Assembly: GCA_021802555.1 (NCBI GenBank)
Contig: JAJZRU010000024.1
Span: forward strand, 1 to 47,070
DNA length: 47,070 nt
Direction of reading: 5' to 3'
Origin: Pseudomonadota bacterium
Lineage (GTDB): Bacteria > Pseudomonadota > Gammaproteobacteria > Burkholderiales > Thiobacillaceae
In this document: positions 32,436 through 41,324 of the stretch, piece by piece
Numbering within the stretch: the first letter of the stretch is position 1
Layout: the number at the start of each line of letters is the position of its first letter
Notes under the pieces: model-generated
Told to the model about the DNA's origin: nothing
Seen by the model: only the letters and a program-made list of their open reading frames with translations
Databases searched by the model: none
Position numbers and translations under genes: made by a program

Positions 32436-33910
32436 GTCGGCGCCGCCAGATGGAATGCGAGGCGGAAGCGCGCCGGGCGCGGCGCGCTGTCCGTCAGCGT
32501 GCTGCCGCTCAGGGCGGCATCGTGATCGTTCATGGGCGATTGCGTAAGCGTGACCTGCGTCACCCCCGCCTGCCGCGCCAGGCTTGCGCGCAGGGCGTCG
32601 ATGGTTTGCGCGGCCGCGCGCCAATTGCCGTCGAAAGGATCGATGCGCGCTTCGATTTCGACGTGCAGGCCGGCGCCGGGATGCGCAAGGGCGTCGTTTT
32701 GCCAGGCGGCCTCTTCCAGACGTATGGAGGGATTTTGCCCCAGGGCGGCGCCCAGCGCCGCCAGCACGGTGCCCGGCGGGATGGCGGCGGCGTCGAGGCG
32801 CTGGCTCAGGCGCGCCACGCGCGCCAGGGTTTCGGGGTCGGCCGGCATCTGCGGCGTGCGGGTCAGGCGCGCCTGGCGCGCCGTGGCGCGCGCGCTGTCC
32901 TGCAATGCCTCGCTCTGCTTCTCCAGCGCGTGCGCTTGCCAGAGATTATGGCCGGCGAAGCTCAACCCGAGGCCCAGCACGGCGGCTGCCGCGAGCTTCA
33001 CGCCGCGGCCGATGCGATGCAGCAGATAAGGGATGCTCAGTTCGGCGCGCGCCAGGTTGTATACCGGCACGTCGCCCGCCAGCGCCGCGAGCGGCAGGGT
33101 CTCCGGCTGGCTGGCAAAGAAATCCGCCGGCACGCGCAGGGCGTGAGCGAGATCGTCGGGGCTCACGACATGCGGCTCGAAGATCGGCTCGGCTGCGAGC
33201 GACTGGGCGATGCCGGCCGCCGCCGCTCCCAGGTTGACCAAATGCACCGGCAGGCGCACTTCCTTGAGCAGGATGCGTTGGCTGGACAGGTAGAGCTGCG
33301 TCTTGGTGATTTCCTCCGCGGCATTGCTGCTGCGGTTGTCTTCGTTGGGGCTCAGGCGCGAGAAGCGCAGTTGGCCCTGCTGGAAGTAGCACAGGCGCAG
33401 GCCGGCGGGCAGGGGCGTGGCGAGCAGCCCGTGCGTCTCGCTCAATTTGAGCCGCGTGTAGAGCGCTTGCAGCGCCGCCGACACCAGGGTCACGGCCATG
33501 ATGGGCGCCCCCCGCTCGCGCAGCGCGGCGATCCAGGGCGCGAGCCAATCGTGGTCGATCAGGCTGACCATGAGGTAGCGGTCGTCGCGCCGCCCCTGGC
33601 TCAAGCGGCCCTGGCGCCAGGCCGCGTAAAAGGGCGAGTTGCGGTAGAGCTGGCGCAGGCGGCGCGCCACCATCTCGGCGCGCGCCGGGCCACTTACGTG
33701 GGGCAGGCTTTCCAGACGGAAATCCTCGTCCACGGAATCGATGACGAGCATCACCGGGGCCTGCGGATGGGCGCCCGCCAGGCGCGCCAGCACGAGCGGG
33801 CCGTCCGCCTCGGGCAGCTCGCCCAGCCAATCGAGCCTGCGGCTGTGGCCCAGGAAGGCGCTGCCGCCGCGCGGCGAGAGATATGCCAGCAAACGGGATT
33901 CGCGCAGCAT
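32432..33910 (-). CDS. mshI: MshI-like pilus biogenesis protein (PilM/PilN-like fusion)
   Basis: A 492-aa protein. The N-terminal 300 residues form an actin-like, PilM-type cytosolic domain (VMLVIDSVDEDFRLESLPHV, YLMVSLIDHDWLAPWIAALR, LCYFQQGQLRFSRLSPNEDN). A single membrane helix near residue 310 (GVKLAAAAVLGLGLSFAGHN) and a coiled coil plus PilN-like domain follow. This matches MshI/GspL-like platform proteins that recruit the ATPase to PilO-like partners. It lies 1 bp after mshG and overlaps mshJ. Confidence 0.75.
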   Translation of the reverse strand: MLRESRLLAYLSPRGGSAFLGHSRRLDWLGELPEADGPLVLARLAGAHPQAPVMLVIDSVDEDFRLESLPHVSGPARAEMVARRLRQLYRNSPFYAAWRQGRLSQGRRDDRYLMVSLIDHDWLAPWIAALRERGAPIMAVTLVSAALQALYTRLKLSETHGLLATPLPAGLRLCYFQQGQLRFSRLSPNEDNRSSNAAEEITKTQLYLSSQRILLKEVRLPVHLVNLGAAAAGIAQSLAAEPIFEPHVVSPDDLAHALRVPADFFASQPETLPLAALAGDVPVYNLARAELSIPYLLHRIGRGVKLAAAAVLGLGLSFAGHNLWQAHALEKQSEALQDSARATARQARLTRTPQMPADPETLARVARLSQRLDAAAIPPGTVLAALGAALGQNPSIRLEEAAWQNDALAHPGAGLHVEIEARIDPFDGNWRAAAQTIDALRASLARQAGVTQVTLTQSPMNDHDAALSGSTLTDSAPRPARFRLAFHLAAPT

Positions 33911-33911
33911 G

Positions 33912-35114
33912 TCAGGTGGGCAGGCTGAAGGCCATGTCGTACACGGGCATCAGCACGGACAGGGCGAAAAACAGCAGTATGCTGGCCAGCACCACCAGCA
34001 GCATGGGCTCCAGCACCTTCATGCCGCGGTCGATGGCCTCTTCCACTTCGCGGTTGTAGAAGTAGGTGACGTTTTCCAGCGCCAGGTCCAGCGCTCCCGT
34101 GTTTTCGCCCACGCGCAGCATGCGGATCACCAGGGGCGGAAACAGCCCCAGGCTGCGGAAGCTCTCGGTCAGCCCCACGCCCTCGGTGATCTTCTGGCCG
34201 GCCTCGCGCAGGCTGGCGGCGATGACGCGGTTGCCGGCGATGTCTTCGGCGGTCTTGAGCGCCTCCAGCACGGTCACGCCGGCGCGATAGAGCAGCGCCA
34301 GGTAATGGGCGAAGCGGGCGAGCAGGATTTTCTGCAGCACCGAACCCAGCACGGGCAGCTTCAGCTGCGTTCTGTCCCACCACCAGCGGCCGCGTTCGGT
34401 ATGGCGCACCCACAGCACGGCCAGTGTGCCGAGCAGGGCGGCGCCGCCCAGCCAGGCATACCACCAGGTGCGGAACAGCTTGGCCAGGCCGAACAGGAAC
34501 AGCGTGGTGGGCGGCAGCTTGACCTGGGTGGAGAGCAGGAAGCCCTCGAACCTGGGCACCAGATAGACCAGCATGACGACCACGGTGAGCAGCACGAAGG
34601 CGCTGACGATGGCCGGATAGACCATCAGGCGCTTGGCCTTGGCGGCGGCCTCGTCCTGCCATTTGAGCGTGGCGGCGAGGTTGCCGAACACCAGGTCCAG
34701 CCGCCCCGTCTGCTCGCCCGCGCGCACGACGTTGATGAACACGGTGTCGAAGATGGCGGGATGGGCGGCGAGCGCCTGGGACAGCATCTTGCCGCCTTCC
34801 AGGTCTTCCAGCAGCGCCGTGAGGATGTCGCGGAAACCCGCGCTGTCCATGGTGTCGCGCAAGTCGCGCAGGCCGTCCAGCAGGGGCACGCCGGCGCGGC
34901 TGATCTGCTCCAGGTGGAAGCAGAAGGTGATGAGGTCGCGCCGCGTGATGCGCTCGCCGCCGTGGTACTGGTTCTGGCGCAGCGGGCGCAGGTTGATGAG
35001 GTCCAGGCCCATGCGCTTGAGACGCAGTTCCAGATCCACTTCGTTGACCGCGGCCAATTGCCCGCGGCTCAAGCGGCCGGTCTGGTCCATGGCGCGGTAG
35101 CGGAAGTAGGGCAT
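33912..35114 (-). CDS. mshG: Inner-membrane platform protein MshG (PilC/GspF family)
   Basis: A 400-aa polytopic protein at the base of the pilus machine. Two repeated T2SSF domains are visible: LITFCFHLEQISRAGVPLLD and ARFAHYLALLYRAGVTVLEA, each with the L-x-x-L(x)R-x-G-x-x-L pattern. Three membrane helices occur (IVSAFVLLTVVVMLVYLVPR, LGGAALLGTLAVLWV, LLVVLASILLFFALSVLM). It interacts with the MshE ATPase. The ATG at 35114 lies 1 bp after the mshE stop. Confidence 0.9.
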   Translation of the reverse strand: MPYFRYRAMDQTGRLSRGQLAAVNEVDLELRLKRMGLDLINLRPLRQNQYHGGERITRRDLITFCFHLEQISRAGVPLLDGLRDLRDTMDSAGFRDILTALLEDLEGGKMLSQALAAHPAIFDTVFINVVRAGEQTGRLDLVFGNLAATLKWQDEAAAKAKRLMVYPAIVSAFVLLTVVVMLVYLVPRFEGFLLSTQVKLPPTTLFLFGLAKLFRTWWYAWLGGAALLGTLAVLWVRHTERGRWWWDRTQLKLPVLGSVLQKILLARFAHYLALLYRAGVTVLEALKTAEDIAGNRVIAASLREAGQKITEGVGLTESFRSLGLFPPLVIRMLRVGENTGALDLALENVTYFYNREVEEAIDRGMKVLEPMLLVVLASILLFFALSVLMPVYDMAFSLPT

Positions 35115-35115
35115 G

Positions 35116-36816
35116 TTAGACGCGGCTGGTGAGATCCACTACGCGCGCCACTTCGGCGAAGCTGGTCGAGCCCCCCAGCACGCGCCCCACGCCGTCATCG
35201 GCCAGCGGGCGATAGCCGCGCGCCAGGGCGGCGGCGCGGATTTCATGCAGGGCCGCACCGCGTGCCACCATTTCGTCCAGGTCGGCATCCATGCGCAGCA
35301 GTTCGATGAGCGCGGTGCGGCCGCGGTAGCCCTTGCCGTCGCAGGCCGGGCAACCCTTGGGGCGGTACAGCGTGGGCTGGCCGGCGGCCTCCCAGCCGAG
35401 GATGCGGGCCTCGGTTTCCTCCGGCCCATAGGCTTCCTTGCAGCGCGGGCACAGCAGGCGCACCAGGCGCTGCGCCACTACGCCGATGATGTTGCCGGCC
35501 ATGATGCCGGGCTGGATGCCGATGTCCAGCAGGCGCGGAAAGACGCCCAGGGCCGAGTTGGTATGCAGAGTGGTGAACACCTGATGCCCGGTCATGGCGG
35601 CGCGGAAGGCCATCTCTGCGGTCTCCTTGTCGCGCACCTCGCCCACCAGGATGATGTCCGGGTCCTGGCGCATGATGGAGCGGATGCCGTTGGCGAAATC
35701 CAGTTTTACGGTCTCGTTCACCGAGGTCTGGCGCATGAGGGTGACGGGATATTCCACCGGGTCTTCCAGGGTCATGATGTTGACCTCTTCGCTGTTCAGG
35801 TGCGAGAGCATCGAGTACAGCGTGGTGGTCTTGCCCGAGCCTGTGGGGCCGGTGATGATGAGGATGCCCTCGGGGCGCGCCATCATGAGCTGCAGCTCCT
35901 GCAAGGCTGCGTCTGCGAAGCCCATGGTTTCCAGGGGCAGGATGGATTTCTCGCGGTCCAGGATGCGCAGCACGATGTTCTCGCCGTGGATGCCGGGCTG
36001 CGAGGAGACGCGGAAATCGATGGGCCGGCCGGACAGGGTGAGCGACATGCGGCCGTCCTGGGGCGCGCGCGTCTCCGCGATGTTCATGCCGGAGAGCACC
36101 TTGAGGCGCACCGCTACGCCCGGCCAGTAGGTCTTGTGCAGGCTGCGTACCTGCTCCAGCACGCCGTCGATGCGATAGCGGATGCGCAGGAAAGCGTGCT
36201 CGGGCTCGAAGTGGATGTCGGAGCCGCGCCGCTTCACGGCATCGGCAAGCAGCGCGCCCACCAGGCGCACCACCGGCTGGGTGTACTCGTCGGTTTCGGG
36301 ATTGAGGCTTTGATAATCCACCTCGCCGGTTTCGATCTCGCGCAGGATGCCATCCAGCGACAAGTCGAAGCCGTAGAAGAGATCGGTGTACTCGATGAGC
36401 TGGGCTTCGCCCGCCAGCAGGGTGTTGATCTCCACCTGCTGGCCCAGGGCGGCTTTCAGCTGGTCCAGCGCCACGACGTTGAACATGTCCGTGGTGGCGA
36501 TGGTGAGCACTTGGCGCTCGGCGTTGTAGGCGATGGGCAGCAGGCGCTGCTTGCGGGCGAAATCTTCGGGTACCAGGGCGAGCGCCTCGGGGTCGGCAAC
36601 CACCATGGAAAGATCGATGCTCTGGCTGCCCAGCACGTGGGCGAGCTGGTCGCGCACCACGGCCTCGGTGATGAAGCCCAGGGCCACCAGTTGGCGGCCG
36701 ATGGGCAGGCCGGTGGCCTTCTGCTCCTTGATGGCGATGCGCAGCTGGTCCAGCGTGATGAGCCCCTGGGCCACCAGCGACTCGCCCATGCGCAGCTTCT
36801 TGCGGCGCTCGATCAT
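35116..36816 (-). CDS. mshE: Type II/IV secretion ATPase MshE (GspE/PilB family)
   Basis: A 566-aa hexameric ATPase that drives pilin polymerisation. The N-terminal T2SSE_N/MshEN domain covers residues 1 to about 150; MshEN domains bind c-di-GMP in related proteins (LGEsLV-like repeat, here MGESLVAQGLITLDQLRIAI). Walker A is GPTGSGKT (323-330), Asp box LEDPVEY, Walker B DPDIILVGEVRD (385-396), His box THTNSALG-like. The C-terminal zinc site is CPRC (456-459) and CPAC (489-492). It shares a base with mshN. Confidence 0.93.
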   Translation of the reverse strand: MIERRKKLRMGESLVAQGLITLDQLRIAIKEQKATGLPIGRQLVALGFITEAVVRDQLAHVLGSQSIDLSMVVADPEALALVPEDFARKQRLLPIAYNAERQVLTIATTDMFNVVALDQLKAALGQQVEINTLLAGEAQLIEYTDLFYGFDLSLDGILREIETGEVDYQSLNPETDEYTQPVVRLVGALLADAVKRRGSDIHFEPEHAFLRIRYRIDGVLEQVRSLHKTYWPGVAVRLKVLSGMNIAETRAPQDGRMSLTLSGRPIDFRVSSQPGIHGENIVLRILDREKSILPLETMGFADAALQELQLMMARPEGILIITGPTGSGKTTTLYSMLSHLNSEEVNIMTLEDPVEYPVTLMRQTSVNETVKLDFANGIRSIMRQDPDIILVGEVRDKETAEMAFRAAMTGHQVFTTLHTNSALGVFPRLLDIGIQPGIMAGNIIGVVAQRLVRLLCPRCKEAYGPEETEARILGWEAAGQPTLYRPKGCPACDGKGYRGRTALIELLRMDADLDEMVARGAALHEIRAAALARGYRPLADDGVGRVLGGSTSFAEVARVVDLTSRV

Positions 36817-37895
36817 TACTGACCTGCCAGTTGCGCGATGCGGCTCCGCGCCGCCTGCAAATCGAAGCGTGTGTCGGGCCCGGCCAACTTGAGCGCTTCG
36901 CGGTAATGGTCCAGCGCGGCGGCGTATTGCTGCAGGTGGTCCAGGCTCACCGCCAGGTTGTAGGCGAAATCGGCGTTGTCGGGCGCGCGCGCACGGGCCT
37001 GGAAATAGGCGGCTTCGGCATCGGCCCAGCGCTGCTGGCCGGCGTAAAGATTTCCCAGGGCGAAATAGAGCACGGCGCTGGGCTGCTGATGGATCAGCGC
37101 CTGCAAGTGCGCTTCGGCCGCGGCGGTGTCGCTGGACCCCAGGCTGTCTAGCAGGGCGGCCTGGGCGGTGGCGTTGTTGGGATCCAGCTGCAGGACTTTT
37201 TCATAATCGTCGGCGGCCTCCCGAGCGTTGCCGCGCAGGGAGGCGATGCTTGCCAGCCCCAGCCAAGCCTGGGCGCCGCCGCTGTGCGCGGCCGCCTGGG
37301 CATAAAGCGCCTGCGCTTCGTCCAGACGCCCGGCGCGCCAGGCAGCATAGGCGGCGTTCAGGGGGGACGGGCTGGCGCTGATGAGCGCAGGTTGCGTTGC
37401 CGGTCGCAACAACGGGTGGTGCGTCGCGGGGCGCGCGGCGGGGGCTGCCGGCGCAGACGGCGCCGCGCGCCCCGATGGCCGGGGAGGTTCGAGGGGGGGG
37501 GATGGAACGGATGCGCGCGGCGAGGCGGCGGCGGATGGCGGCGGTGCGGTCGCCGCCGGCACGGCGGGGGCGGGCGGCGCCGCCGGAGGGGCGGGACGCG
37601 GCGCGGCCGACGGTGGGGCGGCGAAGCTCACCGGGTGCAGGGCGCGATAGACATAAATGCCATAGATTACGGCGACCAGCAGGGCGATGAGGGCCGCGGC
37701 CGGCACCAGGCCCAAGCGCGGCAGGCTCAGCCGCGTGCGCGGGGCCTCGGGAACTGCGGGCTCGCCCGGGTCCACCCACTGCGGACGCGGCTTGGGCGTG
37801 GCCAGGGTCAGGGGTTCGAGATCCAGATCGGGCGGGTCGGGAGGGCCTGCGCCGCCCTTTTCCGCCTGTTTCAGGGCTTTCAGGAGCAGACTCAT
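36816..37895 (-). CDS. mshN: MshN-like tetratricopeptide protein
   Basis: A 359-aa bitopic protein. A cytosolic start (MSLLLKALKQAEKGGAGPPD) is followed by an anchor near residues 60-80 (LVPAAALIALLVAVIYGIYV), a long Pro/Ala linker (90-175) and four TPR-like repeats (AAYAAWRAGRLDEAQALYAQ, EVLQLDPNNATAQAALLDSL and following). The LLKALKQAEK start is typical of proteins that follow mshL/mshM. It would help secretin assembly in the periplasm. Its stop shares a base with mshE; its start overlaps the mshL stop by 4 bp. Confidence 0.8.
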   Translation of the reverse strand: MSLLLKALKQAEKGGAGPPDPPDLDLEPLTLATPKPRPQWVDPGEPAVPEAPRTRLSLPRLGLVPAAALIALLVAVIYGIYVYRALHPVSFAAPPSAAPRPAPPAAPPAPAVPAATAPPPSAAASPRASVPSPPLEPPRPSGRAAPSAPAAPAARPATHHPLLRPATQPALISASPSPLNAAYAAWRAGRLDEAQALYAQAAAHSGGAQAWLGLASIASLRGNAREAADDYEKVLQLDPNNATAQAALLDSLGSSDTAAAEAHLQALIHQQPSAVLYFALGNLYAGQQRWADAEAAYFQARARAPDNADFAYNLAVSLDHLQQYAAALDHYREALKLAGPDTRFDLQAARSRIAQLAGQ

Positions 37896-39604
37896 GGTGT
37901 GGGCGCGGCGGGCAGCAGGCGGCGGAAGCGCGCCAGGTCGGCGCTTTCCACCGAGGGTTCGTTGATCACCGTGGGGCGCAGGAAGATCACCAGCTCGGTC
38001 TGCGTGTCGCTGCGCTCGTGCTGGCCGAACAGGGCGCCCACGCCGGAGGGGCGCGAGAGCACCGGCAGGCCGTCGCGCGCCTGGCTGGCGTCGTTCTGGA
38101 TGAGGCCGCCGAGCACCACCGTCTGGCCGCTCCTGACTTGCAGCATGGATTCCATCTCGCGCGCCTGGATGACCGGGATCTGGCTCTGGATATGGTCTTG
38201 CGCCAGGGTCGGATTGGGATCGTTGACGTAGCTCACCACGCGCGTGATGGTCGGCCGCACGGTCAGGGTGATGACGCCGTTTTCGTTGATCTGCGGCGTC
38301 ACGCTCATCACCACGCCCACGGGCACGGTGTGGGGCGTGGTGGTGAAGGTGGCCGTCGTGCCGACGTTCACGGTGCTGGTGGTGGTGCCCTGGATGGTGA
38401 AATACACCAGGTTGTCCACCACCTTGAGCAGGGCAGTCTGGTTGTTGAGCGCCATCAGTTTCGGGCTGGAGAGCACCTTGGTCTTGCCGTAGGACTCCAA
38501 CAGGCCCAGCAGGGCCTGGAAGTTCCAGTTGCTGTTGGTGTAGCTGATGGTGGCGAAAGGCGTCAGCGTGTTGGCCAGCGCGCTGGCGGCGTTGGCGGTG
38601 GTGTTGACCGCCCAGCCGTTCAGGCCTTGCACCAGGCTGTTCCAGTTGATGCCGGCGCGATACTGGTTCTTCAGGGTCACTTCGACGATGGTGGCCTCGA
38701 TCAGCACCTGGCGCTGCACCGCGGCGCTCACCTGGTCCAGATACTGCTGCACCAGGCGCTGTTCGCGCTGGGTGCCCAGCACCGTCACCGTGCCGGCCAT
38801 GGGGTTGACCACTACGTCATCCTTGCCGACGAGGCCGGCGGGGGAGTTTTTGAACGCCGTGTCGAACAGCTTGTCGGCCCCCGCGCCGGCCTTGCTGACC
38901 GCTTCGGCCTGGGCCACGCGCTGGCTTTGCAAGGTTTTTTCGGTTTCGGCGCGCACCTTGCGCTGCTCCAGGGTTTCATGAGCGGCGCGGCTGGCGGCGA
39001 GGATGTCGCGGATGTTCTTGGTGACGATGCTCCAGAAATCGTCGTCGGCGGTGCTCGTCACCGTGGTGCTGGAGCCATTGCCGCTGCCCCCCGCGGCGCC
39101 GCCCGCGCCCATACCGCCGCCGGTGGCCGCGATCTGCGCCGCGACGCCGATTTCCGACTTGGTGCTGCGCACCATGTTGACGTAATTGACCGTGTAAGTG
39201 CGCACGTAGGGCGTGTCGGGCAGGATGCTGATGTTCCTGCCGCTGAGCTTGACGCGCAGATCGGCCTGCTCGGCGATGCGATCCAGGATGGCCGGCAGCG
39301 GCTCACTCACGGCATTGAGGGTTACGCGGCCGCTGATGCCGGGGTAGATGTCGATGTTGTATTTGGTGTCGCGGGCGATGGAGAACAGCAGTTCCTTGAC
39401 CGGCACGTCGTTGACCACCACGGTGTAGGTCGGCGGCGGCGGGGCGCTGGACGGCGGCGGGAGGTAGGGTACGGCGCGCACGATGGGCGGCGGCGGGGCC
39501 TTGGGCGCCGGTGTCTGGTGCAAATGGCCGGGAGCCAGCGGGAAAGGCTGCGGCGCACAGGCGGCCAGCGCGGCCAGGGGCAGGAGGGCGAGCAGGCGCC
39601 TCAT
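37892..39604 (-). CDS. mshL: MSHA-type secretin MshL
   Basis: A 570-aa outer-membrane secretin lipoprotein. The lipobox LAAC ends the signal (LLALLPLAALAAC). A Pro-rich segment leads to N0/STN and secretin-N domains (ELLFSIARDTKYNIDIYPGI, VTLNAVSEPLPAILDRIAEQ, VVVNPMAGTVTVLGTQREQR). The C-terminal secretin domain has VLIEATIVEVTLKNQYRAGI, LLGLLESYGKTKVLSSPKLM and VRSGQTVVLGGLIQND. A Gly/Ser-rich, coiled-coil insert lies around residues 165-235. The start ATG overlaps the mshM stop by ATGA. Confidence 0.92.
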   Translation of the reverse strand: MRRLLALLPLAALAACAPQPFPLAPGHLHQTPAPKAPPPPIVRAVPYLPPPSSAPPPPTYTVVVNDVPVKELLFSIARDTKYNIDIYPGISGRVTLNAVSEPLPAILDRIAEQADLRVKLSGRNISILPDTPYVRTYTVNYVNMVRSTKSEIGVAAQIAATGGGMGAGGAAGGSGNGSSTTVTSTADDDFWSIVTKNIRDILAASRAAHETLEQRKVRAETEKTLQSQRVAQAEAVSKAGAGADKLFDTAFKNSPAGLVGKDDVVVNPMAGTVTVLGTQREQRLVQQYLDQVSAAVQRQVLIEATIVEVTLKNQYRAGINWNSLVQGLNGWAVNTTANAASALANTLTPFATISYTNSNWNFQALLGLLESYGKTKVLSSPKLMALNNQTALLKVVDNLVYFTIQGTTTSTVNVGTTATFTTTPHTVPVGVVMSVTPQINENGVITLTVRPTITRVVSYVNDPNPTLAQDHIQSQIPVIQAREMESMLQVRSGQTVVLGGLIQNDASQARDGLPVLSRPSGVGALFGQHERSDTQTELVIFLRPTVINEPSVESADLARFRRLLPAAPTP

Positions 39605-40911
39605 GGCAGCGTTCCGCCAGGGGTCGGCAGCAGGGCCCGGCGCATCTTGCCCACGCTGCGCACGAAGGGCTGGTAGGCCTGCAAAGATGCGGGCAGGCGT
39701 GCCAGAGCGGCTTCCGCCGCCGCATGGGCAGGGAATTCTCCGGCTAGGATCATCCAAGCCGGCCCGCTGGGGGTGCGCCCATGGAACAGCCGCAAGGGAT
39801 GGGGGAGGTCCGATTTCTCCATATCGTGCAATAAAACGGCTGCATCCCAGCCATCTTTAACGGTGCGCAATTGCAGGGCATACAACGAGGAGGGGCTGCG
39901 CCGCAGCCAGGCGTCGGTGGCGAGGGCCAGGGCGGCGGGCGTGTCCGCGGCCGGCGCGGCGGCCGCGGTCGGGCTTGCCAGCGGGGCGGGCGCCGGCGCG
40001 GAGGTCGAAGCGCTCTGCCAATGGGTGTACGCCGCCAGCGCCGCCGCCGCGCCCAGGCCCAGGCCGCCCCAGAGCCAGGGGAGGGTGCGCGGGTTGCGGC
40101 GCGCGGCGAATTCGGCGTCGGCCAGGGCCGAGCGCACATGGGAGGGTTTGAGGTCGCGCGTGCCCTCGGCGTAAGCCGCCAGCAGGGTTTTGTCCGCCAG
40201 GATGTTGATGCGCCGCACCAGGCCGCATGAGGCGCGCGCGATGGCCCGGACCACCCGCGCCGGAAACAGGCTGGGGCCGCGATAGCCGGCGCGTTCCATC
40301 CGCGCCGCCAGGTAGGCGCCCACTTCGGCGTCGGGCAGCGCCGGCAGGGCAAGCGAAAGCGTGATGCGCTCCTTGAGCTGGCGGATGCGGGGCGTCGCCA
40401 GCAGGGCGTCCAGCTCGGGCTGGCCGAACAGCGCCACTTGCAGGAGCTTGTCGGTGGACGTTTCCAGATTGGTGAGCAGGCGCACGAATTCGAGGCTTTC
40501 CAGGGGCATGGCCTGGGCTTCCTCCACGGCCACGGCCACGCGCTTGCCGGCATTATGGCGCGCCAGCAGGGCGTCGTTGAGGCGCTGCAGCAGGGCCTGG
40601 CGGTGGCTGTCGGCAGGGGCGGCCTCGCCCATGTCGGCGAGCAGGGCGTGCAGGATTTCGTCGGGGCCCAGCGCGGGGTTGACCAGATAAAGCAACTCCA
40701 CCCCTGCGGGCAGGCGGCTTTGCAGCATGCGCAGCAGCATGGTCTTGCCGCTGCCCACCTCGCCCGTTACCTTGATCAGCCCCTCGCCGTGGGACAGCGC
40801 GTATATCAAGGCCTCCAGCAATTCCTCCCGCTGCGCCCCGGCGTACCAGAAGCCGATGTTGGGGGTGATGCGGAAAGGGGCCTCGCGGAGGCCGAAATGA
40901 TCGAGGTACAT
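39601..40911 (-). CDS. mshM: MshM/ExeA-like AAA ATPase with C-terminal SPOR-like domain
   Basis: A 436-aa protein. The start MYLDHFGLREAPFRITPN is the signature of the ExeA/MshM family; an upstream in-frame ATG at 40965 adds unrelated sequence. Walker A is GEVGSGKTM, Walker B-like VAVAVEEAQAMPLESLEFVR, and an arginine-rich sensor region follows (RQLKERITLSLAL). After a membrane helix near residue 285 (LPWLWGGLGLGAAAALAAYT) comes a periplasmic SPOR/peptidoglycan-binding-like domain (YALQLRTVKDGWDAAVLLHD). It probably helps pass the secretin through peptidoglycan. It appears to be the first gene of the minus-strand msh operon. Confidence 0.88.
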   Translation of the reverse strand: MYLDHFGLREAPFRITPNIGFWYAGAQREELLEALIYALSHGEGLIKVTGEVGSGKTMLLRMLQSRLPAGVELLYLVNPALGPDEILHALLADMGEAAPADSHRQALLQRLNDALLARHNAGKRVAVAVEEAQAMPLESLEFVRLLTNLETSTDKLLQVALFGQPELDALLATPRIRQLKERITLSLALPALPDAEVGAYLAARMERAGYRGPSLFPARVVRAIARASCGLVRRINILADKTLLAAYAEGTRDLKPSHVRSALADAEFAARRNPRTLPWLWGGLGLGAAAALAAYTHWQSASTSAPAPAPLASPTAAAAPAADTPAALALATDAWLRRSPSSLYALQLRTVKDGWDAAVLLHDMEKSDLPHPLRLFHGRTPSGPAWMILAGEFPAHAAAEAALARLPASLQAYQPFVRSVGKMRRALLPTPGGTLP

Positions 40912-40986
40912 GCCCGGCTGTCGTTGTTCCGGCGCTAGCCTACCCTGAGGCAGGGTGGCGGGCAAGGCGGTTGCGACGCTGTTTGT

Positions 40987-41076
40987 TGGCGGAGGCGGTG
41001 AGATTCGAACTCACGAGTGGCTTGCGCCACTGCCGGTTTTCAAGACCGGTGCATTCAACCGCTCTGCCACGCCTCC
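40987..41076 (-). tRNA. tRNA-Ser (anticodon UGA)
   Basis: On the minus strand a 90-nt class II tRNA runs from GGAGGCG (5' acceptor, 41076) to CGCCTCC, discriminator G and an encoded CCA (40989-40987). The D-loop, long variable arm (AGTGGCGCAAGCCACT) and T-loop TTCGAATC are all intact. The anticodon TGA is at 41042-41040 and reads UCA and other UCN codons. It lies 76 bp upstream of mshM on the same strand. Confidence 0.97.
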
Positions 41077-41324
41077 ACGCACGGCCAGGGCCTATCGGCG
41101 CCGGGGCAGCCAAGGACACTGCGCATGGGCGGGCATGATAACAGACGCCTGCCGCCGGCGCGGCGCGGGGATAGTCGTGATTTCGACGCTGGTCGACGAA
41201 AATTCGTGGCCGCACGGCGCTGCGCCGACGCAAAACCTGCGCCGTTCCATCCGCGCGCCACATAAGGCCGGCGGCATGGATGTTGCGTGACCCCGGACGC
41301 GGATATTGCAGCGAAGAAGAAATT

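Noticed and set aside
40942-40956. ACCCTG/CAGGGT dyad upstream of mshM as a terminator
   Set aside because: Six-bp stem with a 3-nt loop and no U-run; it may be chance in GC-rich DNA.
41077-41324. Promoter for tRNA-Ser or for the 41325 gene
   Set aside because: TTGCGT/GATATT and similar pairs are spaced only 11-13 bp apart, too short for a confident sigma-70 promoter; no other gene is seen in this gap.
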